Positions 36,504 through 44,256 of a DNA stretch of 64,000 bases are shown here, piece by piece. The DNA comes from Caballeronia pedi (GTDB taxonomy: Bacteria > Pseudomonadota > Gammaproteobacteria > Burkholderiales > Burkholderiaceae): assembly GCF_001544915.2 (NCBI RefSeq), contig NZ_FCOE02000005.1:124001-188000 (forward strand), given 5' to 3'. The notes under the pieces were generated by a model that saw nothing but the letters and a program-made list of their open reading frames with translations, had not been told where the DNA came from and did no database searches. The stretch's first letter is position 1. The number at the start of each line of letters is the position of its first letter. The position numbers were made by a program, and so were the translations under genes.

Positions 36504-37019
36504 TCAGAAATGCAGCGCGTTCAGCAGCATGCGCCCATACGCATGATGAAACCAGACATCGTCGATGACGAACAGCGCCGCGGCCCACGCAGCCATCACG
36601 ATGATCAGATCGCAATGCCCGCTCGTCCACAGCCTGAGCGAATGACGTCCGACGATCCACGGCACGCCGAGCGGATTCGGCCAGTCCGCAAGCAGATGCA
36701 TGATGCCGCCGCACGCGAAGCCGAACGCGACCGGCGCCGCCGGATGCCGCCCGAGAAAATGATACGAAAGCGCGAGCAGCGCCGCCCAGCCGATGCCCCA
36801 GTGCGTGAGCGTGCGATGCGTGATCCAGAGCCTGCGCGCACGCGTCCACCAGGCGACTTCGAGCCAGTCGGGCGCGGTTGCGCCCGCGACGCCGGCCAGC
36901 AGCGCAAGCACGCCGGACACCATGTCCGCGCTCGCTGCTGCCGGCGGATGCATCACGACCGCCGCCGCGATGATCCCAGCCGCCCATCCGGTCGCGTGAT
37001 GCGCCTTGCTCGATGCCAT
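36504..37019 (-). CDS. YdjM-type membrane-bound metal-dependent hydrolase
   Basis: 171 residues from ATG 37019. Four or five membrane segments with the family's polar motifs: HHATGW at residues 7-12, APDWLE after the second segment, HRTLTHW (about 87-93) and HLLADWPNPLG (about 127-137). These His/Asp clusters are the presumed metal site of the YdjM (DUF457) family, an integral membrane hydrolase-like group that is DNA-damage inducible in E. coli. The substrate is unknown. The longer frame to 37079 lacks a ribosome site. It heads a two-gene unit with the lipoprotein gene and is divergent from the YgjP-like peptidase. Confidence 0.85.
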   Translation of the reverse strand: MASSKAHHATGWAAGIIAAAVVMHPPAAASADMVSGVLALLAGVAGATAPDWLEVAWWTRARRLWITHRTLTHWGIGWAALLALSYHFLGRHPAAPVAFGFACGGIMHLLADWPNPLGVPWIVGRHSLRLWTSGHCDLIIVMAAWAAALFVIDDVWFHHAYGRMLLNALHF

Positions 37020-37131
37020 GAATGACCTGCCCTTGTCGCCCTTGCCGAAAGAGCGCGCATGTTCGCACGGCGGACCCACCCGAAGCCGGGCTGAAACATA
37101 AACTTACGGAATTGCGCGCATCGAAACACGC

Positions 37132-37143
37132 TTGTGATCACAA
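37132..37143. promoter_or_regulatory. Perfect 12-bp palindrome between divergent genes
   Basis: TTGTGATCACAA lies in the 259-base space between the YdjM-type gene and the YgjP-type peptidase. It contains CRP-like half sites (TGTGA/TCACA) but without the usual six-base spacer, so a CRP site is unlikely; another dimeric regulator is possible. Confidence 0.35.
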
Positions 37144-37278
37144 CGGCGGCGAGGCGGCGCGGCGTTGACTAGAATGGTTGCTAGATTGCTGCGCAATGCT
37201 CGCTGCGGACGCTGCCCGATGCGTCTCACGTCTGTCTGCGCAGCGCGCATTGAACGTATCCATTCGAATCCAGCCGTC

Positions 37279-37785
37279 ATGCAACAACTGAAATACCTGA
37301 GCGCCTACCCGAACACGCTTCAGGACAAGGTGCGCCGACTGATCGCTCAGCAACAACTGGGCGCTTACCTCGAAGCACGCTATCCGAACAAGCACGCGGT
37401 CCAGTCCGACCGCGCGCTCTACGACTATTGCTCAGACCTGAAGCAGGAATTCCTGCGCGTCGCGCCCGCGATCGACAAGGTCTTCTACGACAGCAAGCTC
37501 GATGTGCTGCGTCACGCGCTCGGTCTGCATACCGCGATCTCGCGCGTGCAGGGCGCGAAGCTCAAGGCGAAGAAGGAAATACGCATCGCGTCGCTGTTCA
37601 AGGACACCGCGCCGGAGTTTCTTCGGATGATCGTCGTGCATGAGCTCGCGCATCTGAAGGAAAGCGATCACAACAAGGCGTTCTATCGGCTATGTGAGCT
37701 GATGCAACCGGGCTACCATCAGACCGAGTTCGATCTGCGGCTCTATCTCACGCATCGCGATCTCATCCGCACCAGGGCGGCGTGA
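37279..37785 (+). CDS. YgjP-like zinc metallopeptidase (DUF45)
   Basis: 168 residues from ATG 37279, where the sequence begins MQQLKYLSAYPNTLQDKV. The zinc motif is VVHELAHLKESDHNKAFY (about residues 120-137; HExxH variant HELAH plus downstream His). The family includes YgjP/WLM-related proteins annotated as metal-dependent hydrolases or UTP pyrophosphatase-like proteins; in vivo substrate is unknown. It would be cytoplasmic. The frame opens 38 codons further upstream, but that part reads as a Cys/Arg-rich shadow and lacks a ribosome site. Monocistronic; converges with the phosphopantetheinyl transferase gene. Confidence 0.85.
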   Translation: MQQLKYLSAYPNTLQDKVRRLIAQQQLGAYLEARYPNKHAVQSDRALYDYCSDLKQEFLRVAPAIDKVFYDSKLDVLRHALGLHTAISRVQGAKLKAKKEIRIASLFKDTAPEFLRMIVVHELAHLKESDHNKAFYRLCELMQPGYHQTEFDLRLYLTHRDLIRTRAA

Positions 37786-37802
37786 AGTCTTGCTGCGCCG
37801 CA

Positions 37803-38504
37803 TCAATATGACCACGCGAGCGCCGCGGCGTATCCTGAAGGCGCGTCGAGCGCGAGCGCGTCGAACGCGCTTGCTTCGCGCGTGAGCGCATAGCGAATGC
37901 CGGCGCGCGGCAGAACAGAAAAGCCGCTCATCGTGATGGCCCCGCCGCCGATGCCATCGCCGTGCGCCTTCAACACCGCTTCCTTCACTGTCCAGCAGTC
38001 GAAAAATGCGCGGCTTTGTGCGGCTTCGTCCGTCATTGCTTCGATTTCCTCGCGGTCGATGCCTGCGAGCACGGCGGGCGCCAGTTCGCGCCAATGGAAC
38101 GTCGCGCGCGCTTCCTCGATATCGACGCCCACACGCCGCGCCAGCGATACCGCGATCAAGCCATGATCGCCCGAATGCGACACGTTGAAGTCCGGCGCGT
38201 TTGGATGCGCGAGGAACGGCCTGCCCCTTTCATCGGCGTCCAGCACGAGGCTCGCTGCATCGATGCCGGTCTCGGCCGCGAGCACGTAGCGCAGCGCGCA
38301 GCGCACGGAGCCGAAGCGGGCGGCGTCCGCGTGACGCAGAAAGCGCGCGGCGCGCGCGCGTTCGCTCGCGTTCATCACCGCATAAGCCGGGCTGTCGAGC
38401 GGCATGGCGAAATCGATATCGATCCGCCACACGCGCACGTCGCCGGGCGCATCGGCGGGAAGCGGGATTGGCCGGACGTCGAAGGGAATCGTCGCTTCGG
38501 TCAT
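37803..38504 (-). CDS. 4'-phosphopantetheinyl transferase, Sfp type
   Basis: 233 residues. The superfamily motifs are present: HSGDHGLIAVS (N-terminal half), VGVDIEEA (magnesium-binding Asp/Glu) and FFDCWTVKEAVLKAHGDG (WxxKEA, about residues 168-185). It transfers the phosphopantetheine arm of CoA to carrier proteins of fatty-acid, polyketide or non-ribosomal peptide synthases. No carrier-protein gene lies in the window. Its ATG overlaps the tautomerase stop in ATGA, so it is translated from the nitrile hydratase operon message, which is an unusual location. Confidence 0.93.
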   Translation of the reverse strand: MTEATIPFDVRPIPLPADAPGDVRVWRIDIDFAMPLDSPAYAVMNASERARAARFLRHADAARFGSVRCALRYVLAAETGIDAASLVLDADERGRPFLAHPNAPDFNVSHSGDHGLIAVSLARRVGVDIEEARATFHWRELAPAVLAGIDREEIEAMTDEAAQSRAFFDCWTVKEAVLKAHGDGIGGGAITMSGFSVLPRAGIRYALTREASAFDALALDAPSGYAAALAWSY

Positions 38505-38887
38505 TTGGGTGCGTATTGCGCCTCGCCGTTGCCGAAGGACCAGTTCTCTTTCTTCACTTCGACGAGACTGATGAACACGTCCTCGCGCCGCAGCTTGAGG
38601 CGCTCGTGCAGACCATCGGCGATGGCCTTGTAGAACGCGCTCTTTTTGGCGAGATCGCGGCCTTCGTTGAGCGTGACCTGGATCACGACGCAATCGTCGG
38701 TGCGGCTAATGCCGAGATACGTGCGGTCGATGATGAAATCGGTCGCGCCATGTTCCGCGACGATCTGAAAGCGATCGTTCTCGGGCACGTCGAGCGTCGC
38801 GCGCATCGCCTGGTAGACCACGTCGCCGATGGTGGCGCGATACGCGCTGTCCTTGCCTTTCTGCAGATCGATTCGAACGAGCGGCAT
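38501..38887 (-). CDS. Tautomerase-superfamily protein
   Basis: 128 residues beginning MPLVRIDLQKG, so Pro is the first residue after Met removal, as needed for the catalytic Pro1 of 4-oxalocrotonate tautomerase-like enzymes. The two-repeat length (about 128 residues) and segments such as GISRTDDCVVIQVTLNEGRDLAKKSAFYK (split over two strands) fit the double-domain tautomerase group. Reaction unknown. It lies 22 bases after the fused nitrile hydratase accessory gene and overlaps the phosphopantetheinyl transferase gene by four bases. Confidence 0.9.
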   Translation of the reverse strand: MPLVRIDLQKGKDSAYRATIGDVVYQAMRATLDVPENDRFQIVAEHGATDFIIDRTYLGISRTDDCVVIQVTLNEGRDLAKKSAFYKAIADGLHERLKLRREDVFISLVEVKKENWSFGNGEAQYAPK

Positions 38888-38909
38888 GAGCTTCTCCTCG
38901 TGGATGGTT

Positions 38910-39713
38910 TCAACGATATTCCGGATGCAGCAGCAATTGCGGCAAGCCCGCGCGATCGACGTACACGACGGCGTTCTGCCCGAATTCCTTCATCAGCGCA
39001 TCGGCGCTCGCGTGCGTCGCGCCGGGCACGAACAGACTCGCTTCGGCGACCCAGATGTTCATCGGATCGATGCCCTCGCCGCGCAGCGCGCGCAGCCCCA
39101 ATTGCCCGACGCGCTCGATCAGCTTGCGCTGCCGCGCCGCGTTTTCTTCGGGCGCGAGCACATGGCCGAAAGGATTGAACGCCGTGACGAACACCGCGCT
39201 CTCGGCGTCGTGTTCCGCGAGCAGCGACGCCACCGCGCCATTCTTCACGCCGATCCTCATGTCGATGGCCGGCTGCGCTTCGATCCGGTAGATCGCGGCA
39301 TGATACGCATCGAGCGTGGCGGCGGGCAGGCCGTGCGTGTGGCCGAGTTCGATCGGCTGGCCGTGCGGCGTCGCGCGCGCGGCCTCGTCCCATTCGACGC
39401 GCCGTCGCGCGAGCGTTTCCGCGCTTACACAGCCCTTCTCGGTCGTGAGCCGTTCCAGCGCGCTCAGCCAGTGCGTGTAGTAAGTATCACCGTGATCGGG
39501 ATCGCCGGACGCCTGCGCGCCCTTGATCGCCACGCTCAGCGCGTGCGCCCACTCCTTCCACGTGAACACGCCGCGCTCGTACAACGCGAGCGTCATCGCG
39601 AAAGCCTGCGCTTCCCACGGCGCGCGGAATACCGGGCCGTCATCGTCGAAAGGCAGTTCGGGCAAGGCGGCGCGCAGTTCGTGCAGCTTCGGCTTCGGGT
39701 CGTTCGGGGTCAT
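38910..39713 (-). CDS. Nitrile hydratase accessory protein fused to a DUF3293 domain
   Basis: 267 residues from ATG 39713, one base after the beta-subunit stop (an in-frame ATG at 39725 is possible). Residues 1 to about 125 follow the small nitrile hydratase activator family: ELPFDDDGPVFRAPWEAQAFAM, ERGVFTWKEWA, YYTHWLSALERL and EAARATPHGQPIELG. Without any stop the chain continues into a second domain, YRIEAQPAIDMRIG, AVFVTAFNPFGHVLAPEENAAR, and EASLFVPG, FGQNAVVYVD, which is the DUF3293 pattern. The accessory part would insert the cobalt into the alpha subunit. The DUF3293 part has no known function, and I do not know it as a standard fusion with this activator. Confidence 0.85.
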   Translation of the reverse strand: MTPNDPKPKLHELRAALPELPFDDDGPVFRAPWEAQAFAMTLALYERGVFTWKEWAHALSVAIKGAQASGDPDHGDTYYTHWLSALERLTTEKGCVSAETLARRRVEWDEAARATPHGQPIELGHTHGLPAATLDAYHAAIYRIEAQPAIDMRIGVKNGAVASLLAEHDAESAVFVTAFNPFGHVLAPEENAARQRKLIERVGQLGLRALRGEGIDPMNIWVAEASLFVPGATHASADALMKEFGQNAVVYVDRAGLPQLLLHPEYR

Positions 39714-39714
39714 G

Positions 39715-40383
39715 TCACGCTGCATCGAGATACGGTTCCCAGCAGTCCACGCACACCGACGACGCCGTCGTGTCCGGTCCCCAGAGTTCGGTCGCAGCGA
39801 AACGCACGGTATAGAGCCAGTGCGGATGTTCGCCATGGCCGAGCGCGTTTTCATCGGGAAACACATGCGTGCCGCGCACCGCGACGATGCGCCCCGCCTT
39901 GCCCCGGCAATAACGCGGCAGACGCGTGTGCGTCGGTGGATTCATCAGCTTCGTGCGAACTTCCTCGCCGACGGCAAAGCGCGCGGGCGATGTCGCCGGA
40001 CGTTCGACCGGCGAGCCGCGCAACAACGCCGCGCTCACGTCCGCAGCCTTTATCACGCGCACGTCCGGCTTCGCGGCGGCTTGCGAATGGCCGCTCGCGA
40101 TTTCATCGGCGCTGGCGAGCCCTTTCGTCATCAGGAGCTTCTTCAAGCCCTCGAACCAGATTTCGTAGTAGCTGCTGCCGAGATATTGCGCGGGCGGCAG
40201 GCTCTCGCGCGCCGCGCGCGAGGTGTCGATGTTCCATTGTCCCGTTGCGCCCATTGCGAGCGTGACGGCCAGCACGCGCCGCTCCCAGTCTGCATGAAAA
40301 GGCGATGCGCCCGGCGCGTCGCACGCGTCGATCTCGACGGGACCGAAGGCCTGCATGCCGCCCATGTCGTGCGCCGCGTTCAT
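39715..40383 (-). CDS. nthB: Nitrile hydratase beta subunit
   Basis: 222 residues. Typical features: [16 protein letters not shown] start, [21 protein letters not shown], and a C-terminal SH3-like barrel ([51 protein letters not shown]). With the alpha subunit it forms the cytoplasmic heterodimer that hydrates nitriles to amides. Its ATG overlaps the alpha-subunit stop by four bases, and the accessory gene begins one base after its stop, so all three are coupled. Confidence 0.95.
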   Translation of the reverse strand: MNAAHDMGGMQAFGPVEIDACDAPGASPFHADWERRVLAVTLAMGATGQWNIDTSRAARESLPPAQYLGSSYYEIWFEGLKKLLMTKGLASADEIASGHSQAAAKPDVRVIKAADVSAALLRGSPVERPATSPARFAVGEEVRTKLMNPPTHTRLPRYCRGKAGRIVAVRGTHVFPDENALGHGEHPHWLYTVRFAATELWGPDTTASSVCVDCWEPYLDAA

Positions 40384-41039
40384 GCCGATGCTCCCATTGC
40401 CTGCGATGGCGAAAGCGCGAGGCCCGTGCCGATCATCGAATCGCGCGTGACGAGGTCGGCGAGCGCGTCTTCGTCGAGATGGTCGGTGCCGGCGGGACGC
40501 GTCGGCACGACGAGATAGCGGACCTCGGCAGTCGAATCCCACACACGCAATTCGACCTGCGCGGGCAACTCGACGCCGAAGTCCTTCAGCACGCCGCGCG
40601 GATCGATCACCGCGCGCGAGCGATACGGCGCCGACTTGTACCAGACGGGCGGCAGCCCGAGCACCGACCACGGATAGCACGAGCACAGCGTGCAGACGAC
40701 CATGTTATGTACGCTCTCCGTGTTCTCCAGCGCGACCATGTGCTCGCCCTGCCGCCCGCTGAAACCGAGCGATGCGATCGCGGCGGTGGCGTCGTCGAGG
40801 AGCCACGCGCGAAACGCCGGATCGCGCCACGCCTTCGCCACGACGCGCGCGCCATTGCGCGGCCCGACCTTGTGCTCGTACGTTTCGACGAACACATCGA
40901 GCGCCTGGCGGTCGATATAGCCTTTCTCGATCAGCAGCGATTCGAGCGCGCGCACGCGCAGATCCATCTCCGGCAGCACGCTGCCGGCGTGTTCGTGTTC
41001 GTGTTCGTGTTCGTGATGATGGGGATGATCGTGGCTCAT
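40380..41039 (-). CDS. nthA: Nitrile hydratase alpha subunit, cobalt type, His-rich N terminus
   Basis: 219 residues from ATG 41039; an upstream in-frame start at 41069 would add ten residues. The metal motif VCTLCSC (Cys116, Cys119, Ser120, Cys121) has Thr after the first Cys, which is the cobalt-type signature (iron types have Ser). The rest fits the alpha family: [57 protein letters not shown]. Before the conserved part, residues 2-15 read [20 protein letters not shown], encoded by a repeated GAACAC hexamer; this could store or channel cobalt, which is inference. No amidase or nitrile-forming enzyme lies nearby. Confidence 0.95.
   Translation of the reverse strand: MSHDHPHHHEHEHEHEHAGSVLPEMDLRVRALESLLIEKGYIDRQALDVFVETYEHKVGPRNGARVVAKAWRDPAFRAWLLDDATAAIASLGFSGRQGEHMVALENTESVHNMVVCTLCSCYPWSVLGLPPVWYKSAPYRSRAVIDPRGVLKDFGVELPAQVELRVWDSTAEVRYLVVPTRPAGTDHLDEDALADLVTRDSMIGTGLALSPSQAMGASA
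40996..41019 (-). repeat. Hexanucleotide repeat encoding His-Glu units
   Basis: Within the alpha-subunit start, the minus strand carries about four consecutive GAACAC units (plus strand GTTCGT-type), each adding one Glu-His pair. Copy changes would keep the frame and alter only tract length. Confidence 0.6.
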
Positions 41040-41163
41040 GGGCGGGCTCGCGAATGGCGCAGACGTCACACGTTACCGGAGTGTGCGCGCGCGTGCAAAC
41101 GCCGTCACGGCCCGCTCGCGCGCCGCCTATACTTGGATCAGCGTCTCATGTGAGGAGGACGCC

Positions 41164-41358
41164 ATGACACGCAAATATATCGATTGCCGCGAGTGCCCGA
41201 GCGACGTGAAGTGCAGCGTCGCGCTGTGCGCGGACAGCGACGACGAGCTGATGGAAGCGGCCGTGCAGCATGCGGTCGCCGTGCATCAGCACACCGACTC
41301 GCCCGAACTGCGCTCGCAACTGAAGACCTTCTTCCACGACGGCACGCCGCCGGCCTGA
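41164..41358 (+). CDS. DUF1059 domain protein
   Basis: 64 residues with GAGGAGGA before ATG 41164. The pattern is that of the small DUF1059 family: MTRKYIDCRECPSD, CSVALCADSDDELMEAAVQHAVAVHQ, a Cys/His-bearing alpha-beta unit. The four N-terminal Cys (residues 8, 11, 17, 22) might bind a metal or be oxidised, but no function is established. It is divergent from the nitrile hydratase operon and converges with the GNAT gene at a 17-base interval. Confidence 0.8.
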   Translation: MTRKYIDCRECPSDVKCSVALCADSDDELMEAAVQHAVAVHQHTDSPELRSQLKTFFHDGTPPA

Positions 41359-41375
41359 TCGCGGCATTTGCGCGT

Positions 41376-42269
41376 TCAGCCGAGCTCGAAAGTCGTCACG
41401 CCGAAGACATTCGCAAGCGGCACGTCCGGCGCCGCTCGGGTGTACATGCGCGCCGTTTCGAAAACGCTCTGCATCGAATGCTCGACGGCGAGCGCGACCG
41501 CCGCGGGATTGCTTTCGGGCACGTCGAGAAACACGGTCTCGCCCGGCAGGACGGATACGAGCGCACGAAAGAGCGCGCGTGCGGTCGTTAGATCGTCGGC
41601 GAAGAGCGGACCGATCTTGTGGCCCGTGCCGCAGCGACGGATCACGGCGAATCCGCGCAGCGCGTCGCCATCGAACGCGACGAGTGCGCGCGCGTTCGCT
41701 TGCGGCTGCGCCAGCCACGCGCGCAGGAACGCGGCGCGCGCGCAGGCGAACATGCGCGTGTCGTAGTCGAGCAGACGTTCGAAGGGAATGTCGAGCGCAT
41801 CGACGATCGTCACGCCGTCCACTGGGTCTTCGTCCGAAGACGCGACGCCTTCGTAGCGCACATTGCGATACGCCAGCACGAAACCCGATTTCCGATAATT
41901 GGGCTGCTGCGCCAGCACGCCGTCGAGCCCGATGTTGCGCGCGCCGAGATAAGCCATGCCGTGGTTCCACAAACGCATGCCGAAGCCCTTGCCGCGCCAG
42001 TCCGGACACATGATATAGAGCCCGATGAACCCGAACGCATCGCCATACGCGACCGCCGAGATGCAGCCGATCGGCGCGTCATCCCAGGTGCCGACGAAGA
42101 AGCCGTGCGGATCGGCGGCGAAGAATGCGCGGGCGTCATCGAGGCCGGGGTTCCATCCTTCGGTCGCGGCCCACGAAAGCGCGATGTCGACATCGCTCGG
42201 CATCATGCGGCGCACGGCGAAGCGAGGGTCATCGGGGATCGCGTGTGACGGACAGGGAACGGACGACAT
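41376..42269 (-). CDS. GNAT N-acetyltransferase with C-terminal extra domain
   Basis: 297 residues. The N-terminal half has the GNAT core with the acetyl-CoA loop WRGKGFGMRLWNHGMAYL (about residues 90-107). The C-terminal half (from ANARALVAF to the end) is a second acetyltransferase-like domain of the Acetyltransf_18 type seen in YitH-like proteins. Acceptor unknown. It lies after the 79-residue gene with 136 bases between and is convergent with DUF1059. The GC and codon use match the neighbours. Confidence 0.85.
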   Translation of the reverse strand: MSSVPCPSHAIPDDPRFAVRRMMPSDVDIALSWAATEGWNPGLDDARAFFAADPHGFFVGTWDDAPIGCISAVAYGDAFGFIGLYIMCPDWRGKGFGMRLWNHGMAYLGARNIGLDGVLAQQPNYRKSGFVLAYRNVRYEGVASSDEDPVDGVTIVDALDIPFERLLDYDTRMFACARAAFLRAWLAQPQANARALVAFDGDALRGFAVIRRCGTGHKIGPLFADDLTTARALFRALVSVLPGETVFLDVPESNPAAVALAVEHSMQSVFETARMYTRAAPDVPLANVFGVTTFELG

Positions 42270-42405
42270 GGGAAGCGCCTTGTCGAATGCAGATGCGTTC
42301 AGTGTCGCGCGTTTCTGGTGCAGGGGAAAGATGCTGCGATGGGTGGGAACAACGAGGGGGAGAAGAACTGCGGAGGGGGATCGAGACGGATCTGCGCCGT
42401 CCCGA

Positions 42406-42645
42406 TCAGGAATAGCCTTGACGCCGCTCGCCGCGGCTGAAGCTCTGGCGCGAGCGCCAGTCTTCCGAGCGCAACACCTGCTCGCCGTCCTCGCGCGCTT
42501 CTTCTTCGGAATCGAAGCCTTCGTCGCTATATGCGACGACCTTCATGCCGCCGCCCGCCGCGCGTTCGACAGTGATGCCCCAATGCCACCCGCCTTCCTG
42601 ATGAAAGACGTGCAGCGTCGGTTTCGACGATGTGGTCAGTTCCAT
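42406..42645 (-). CDS. Small hydrophilic protein of unknown function
   Basis: 79 residues from ATG 42645 with GAAGGAG five bases upstream. No family recognised. It reads as a soluble alpha/beta protein, LHVFHQEGGWHWGITVERA then an acidic helix (EGFDSEEEAREDGEQVLRSE) and an Arg-rich end (RSRQSFSRGERRQGYS). It may be a Burkholderiales-restricted protein with a single beta-hairpin. The 289 bases upstream of its start contain no other supported feature. Confidence 0.65.
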   Translation of the reverse strand: MELTTSSKPTLHVFHQEGGWHWGITVERAAGGGMKVVAYSDEGFDSEEEAREDGEQVLRSEDWRSRQSFSRGERRQGYS

Positions 42646-42934
42646 AAATGCGGCTCCTTCGAGCAGACGCCCGTCATGCTTACCGGCGCCGCCCGATGAA
42701 ACGCTCCCTGCTACCGGCGCTTGAATATTTGTATGGATGCGCCGTTGCATGAATGCTCGGACGTACCCGCCACGAACAGCATACGCAATGCGATGCTGCG
42801 TTGCAACACGAGGTTTCCCTAGGCGTGGTGCGAATGGCACGGCGTCACAAGAATTAACAAGAAAGTCGCCGTTGTTACGTGCAATAGACGCGAGATGTCG
42901 GCAACGACCGCTACCTGACAGGTTGATGCCCGAT

Positions 42935-43465
42935 TCACTCCCCGTCCCAGTAACCGAGCGAATCGCTTGCTCGAAAGACGGCGCGCAGGCCTTTGACACC
43001 GGGTTCATCGGCGACGAGCACGGCCTGACGGCCCGTATCGGGATACTCGACCACTTCGGGTGTCTGCATCGTGCTGACGGCAAGGTAGCGCAGCGACTGC
43101 GCACTCGTATTGACGATCTGATGCGCCGTTGCGGCATCGCCCGGCGGACAGGCGATGATATCGCCTGCGCGGATTGCATGCGTCTCCTCGCCGATGCGCA
43201 CTTCGCCCTCGCCTTCGATGACGAAGAACATCTCCTCGTTCACGCGATGGTGATGAAACGGAAACGCCCGTTTGCCCGGTTCGAGCACGATCAGGCTGTA
43301 GCCCAGTTTCTTCGCGCCGAGCATGCCGCCGATACGCGCGATGCGTGGCGCATAGCGTTCGGCGGCGGGGCCTGTCGGCGCGAATTCGGGCGGCAGCGGT
43401 TGCGGATCGATTACATCGAGATTGATGATGGGCGGTTTCATGGCGGGTCTCGTTGTCGATGTCAT
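42935..43465 (-). CDS. Cupin-domain protein, HHH-type
   Basis: 176 residues from ATG 43465, which overlaps the hydrolase stop as ATGA; an internal ATG at 43441 (MKPPIINLD) is also possible and more usual for the family. The cupin motif 1 is FPFHHHRVNEEMFFVIEGEGE with two or three His and the Glu ligand, and motif 2 is AGDIIACPPGDAATAHQIVN with the distal His. A single metal ion is expected; the substrate is unknown. It is the last gene of a three-gene minus-strand unit (M14 peptidase, hydrolase, cupin) joined by overlapping stop/start codons. Confidence 0.85.
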   Translation of the reverse strand: MTSTTRPAMKPPIINLDVIDPQPLPPEFAPTGPAAERYAPRIARIGGMLGAKKLGYSLIVLEPGKRAFPFHHHRVNEEMFFVIEGEGEVRIGEETHAIRAGDIIACPPGDAATAHQIVNTSAQSLRYLAVSTMQTPEVVEYPDTGRQAVLVADEPGVKGLRAVFRASDSLGYWDGE

Positions 43466-44256
43466 GCGTTTGTCACTCGAATGTCACGCTCGCGTTCATT
43501 TTCCGCGAGCCATGATGCGATTGCGTTGCATGTCCAGTCGGCGTCGTCGTGCGGCAGATCGTGGCCGGCCCACGGATGCACCGCGTGCGCCGCACGCCAT
43601 TGTTGCGCGATACGCACGGAACACACCGGATCGACCAGACGGTCAGCCGCCGAGGACAGCAGCAACACCGGACAGCGCGGCGCATCGCGCCCCGCGCGAA
43701 AACGCGCCGCCGCCGCGAGTTGCCGCAACGCGTTCGCCGCGCTCGCGCCATGCGTGCGCCGCAGCGCAGCCCATTGCGCGATATCCGCATCGCGCGTGTC
43801 ATCGCGATTGCAGGTCAGGCGATGTATCAGCGCTTCGCATCGCTCCGGTTGCGTCCAGTTCATCGCGATCCGCGCGAGCATCGGCCATGCCGCGGGACGC
43901 AATCGTTCGTGCACGCGCGCGAACGGGCGCATGCTCGTGTTGATCAACACAAGGCGCTCGATCTCATCGGGATGACGCGTGGCCCACGCGGTCGCAACCA
44001 TCGCGCCGAGCGACATCGCGAGCACGCGGCAAGGCAGGCGCAAATTCAGCGCGGCGGCGCGGGCACGCACAGAGTCCATCATCGCGATGACGGATTGCGG
44101 CGCAGCATCGGCACGTTCGACGCCATTGCCCGGCAGATCGATGCAGACGAGACGCTCACCCGCATCGATCAGTCCATGCGCGATGAACGATGCCTCGAAC
44201 GCGCCCCAGTGGCGCGCTTCGCGCGTGAGGCCGCGTAACAGAACCCAATCGCTCAC
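43462..44256 (-). CDS. Alpha/beta hydrolase
   Basis: 264 residues from GTG 44256, which overlaps the peptidase stop as GTGA. The alpha/beta hydrolase order is seen: WVLLRGLTREARHWG near the start, ERLVCIDLPGNGVE, the nucleophile elbow VLAMSLGAMVA (Ser about residue 90), an Asp in SSAADRLVDP, and the catalytic His in WAGHDLPHDD. The ester or amide substrate is not predictable. Its stop overlaps the start of the cupin gene by four bases. The frame continues upstream into the peptidase gene, which is a shadow. Confidence 0.87.
   Translation of the reverse strand: MSDWVLLRGLTREARHWGAFEASFIAHGLIDAGERLVCIDLPGNGVERADAAPQSVIAMMDSVRARAAALNLRLPCRVLAMSLGAMVATAWATRHPDEIERLVLINTSMRPFARVHERLRPAAWPMLARIAMNWTQPERCEALIHRLTCNRDDTRDADIAQWAALRRTHGASAANALRQLAAAARFRAGRDAPRCPVLLLSSAADRLVDPVCSVRIAQQWRAAHAVHPWAGHDLPHDDADWTCNAIASWLAENERERDIRVTNA

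Noticed and set aside
37132..37143. CRP site
   Set aside because: The two half sites abut without the usual six-base spacer.
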